Positions 17,995 through 18,144 of a stretch of 18,144 bases of DNA are shown here, piece by piece. Source of the DNA: Thermomucor indicae-seudaticae (Eukaryota > Mucoromycota > Mucoromycetes > Mucorales > Lichtheimiaceae); assembly GCA_000787465.1 (NCBI GenBank), contig JSYX01000670.1:1-18144 (forward strand), read 5' to 3'. The translations under genes and the position numbers were made by a program. The notes beneath the pieces are model-generated. The model searched no databases, had not been told where the DNA came from, and saw only the letters and a program-made list of their open reading frames with translations. How positions within the stretch are numbered: the first letter of the stretch is position 1; each line of letters begins with the position of its first letter.

Positions 17995-18144
17995 ATTATC
18001 TTCCCTTTCTTGGGTACAAAAATACTGGTTTTTGAATAACTTTTTGCGTCCTCTGTTGGTAGTTTTTGCGTCAACTTCAAGTGGAATTTGCGCCATGCTT
18101 TAACAAAGATTTACGGTGAAATCAAAATACATTTGCACTGTGAT

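Overview
The window looks like nuclear DNA of an early-diverging filamentous fungus, most likely Mucoromycota (Mucorales-like). The evidence is six multi-exon protein genes with very short introns (about 54-170 bp, mostly 55-75 bp), CTRAY-type branch sites, compact intergenic gaps, and proteins with fungal architectures: a SUN/Slp1 protein, Gus1-type GluRS, HSF, MAPKK and a fungal transcription-factor middle homology region. The phylum is inferred from gene style only.

Layout. (1) 79-664: a small element-like segment with imperfect ~22-bp tandem repeats on the left, an inverted copy on the right, and a minus-strand ORF that resembles the FAR1 DNA-binding domain of MULE-type transposases. (2) 745-3627 (+): SLP1/SUCO-family SUN-domain protein. 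(3) 3726-6264 (-): cytosolic glutamyl-tRNA synthetase GUS1, convergent with SLP1. (4) 6779-8450 (+): heat shock factor family protein, divergent from GUS1, with two TTCTAGAA palindromes in its second intron. (5) 8680-10073 (-): MAP kinase kinase, convergent with the HSF gene. (6) 10438-11026 (+): ribosomal protein eL37, whose first coding exon is only the ATG. (7) 11284-14814 (+): a 19-exon PlsB/GNPAT-type glycerol-3-phosphate or dihydroxyacetone-phosphate acyltransferase ending in the peroxisomal signal SKL. (8) 14815-16197: about 1.4 kb without a supportable gene. (9) 16198-17994 (+): intronless protein with a fungal-type transcription factor regulatory domain but no visible zinc cluster.

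All gene models were rebuilt by hand from reading-frame continuity, splice-site sequence and remembered family features. No alignment or transcript data were available. Across 43 inferred introns, three use a GCAAGT 5' splice site (GC-AG introns), one each in SLP1, the HSF gene and the acyltransferase gene. There is no operon logic; neighbours are housekeeping, signalling and lipid genes arranged in convergent, divergent and tandem pairs. The most distinctive items are the element at the left edge, the peroxisome-targeted acyltransferase (possible ether-lipid pathway entry), the candidate heat shock elements inside the HSF gene, and the GC-AG introns. I saw no CRISPR array, rRNA, tRNA or large intact transposon, and no clear new biological system.
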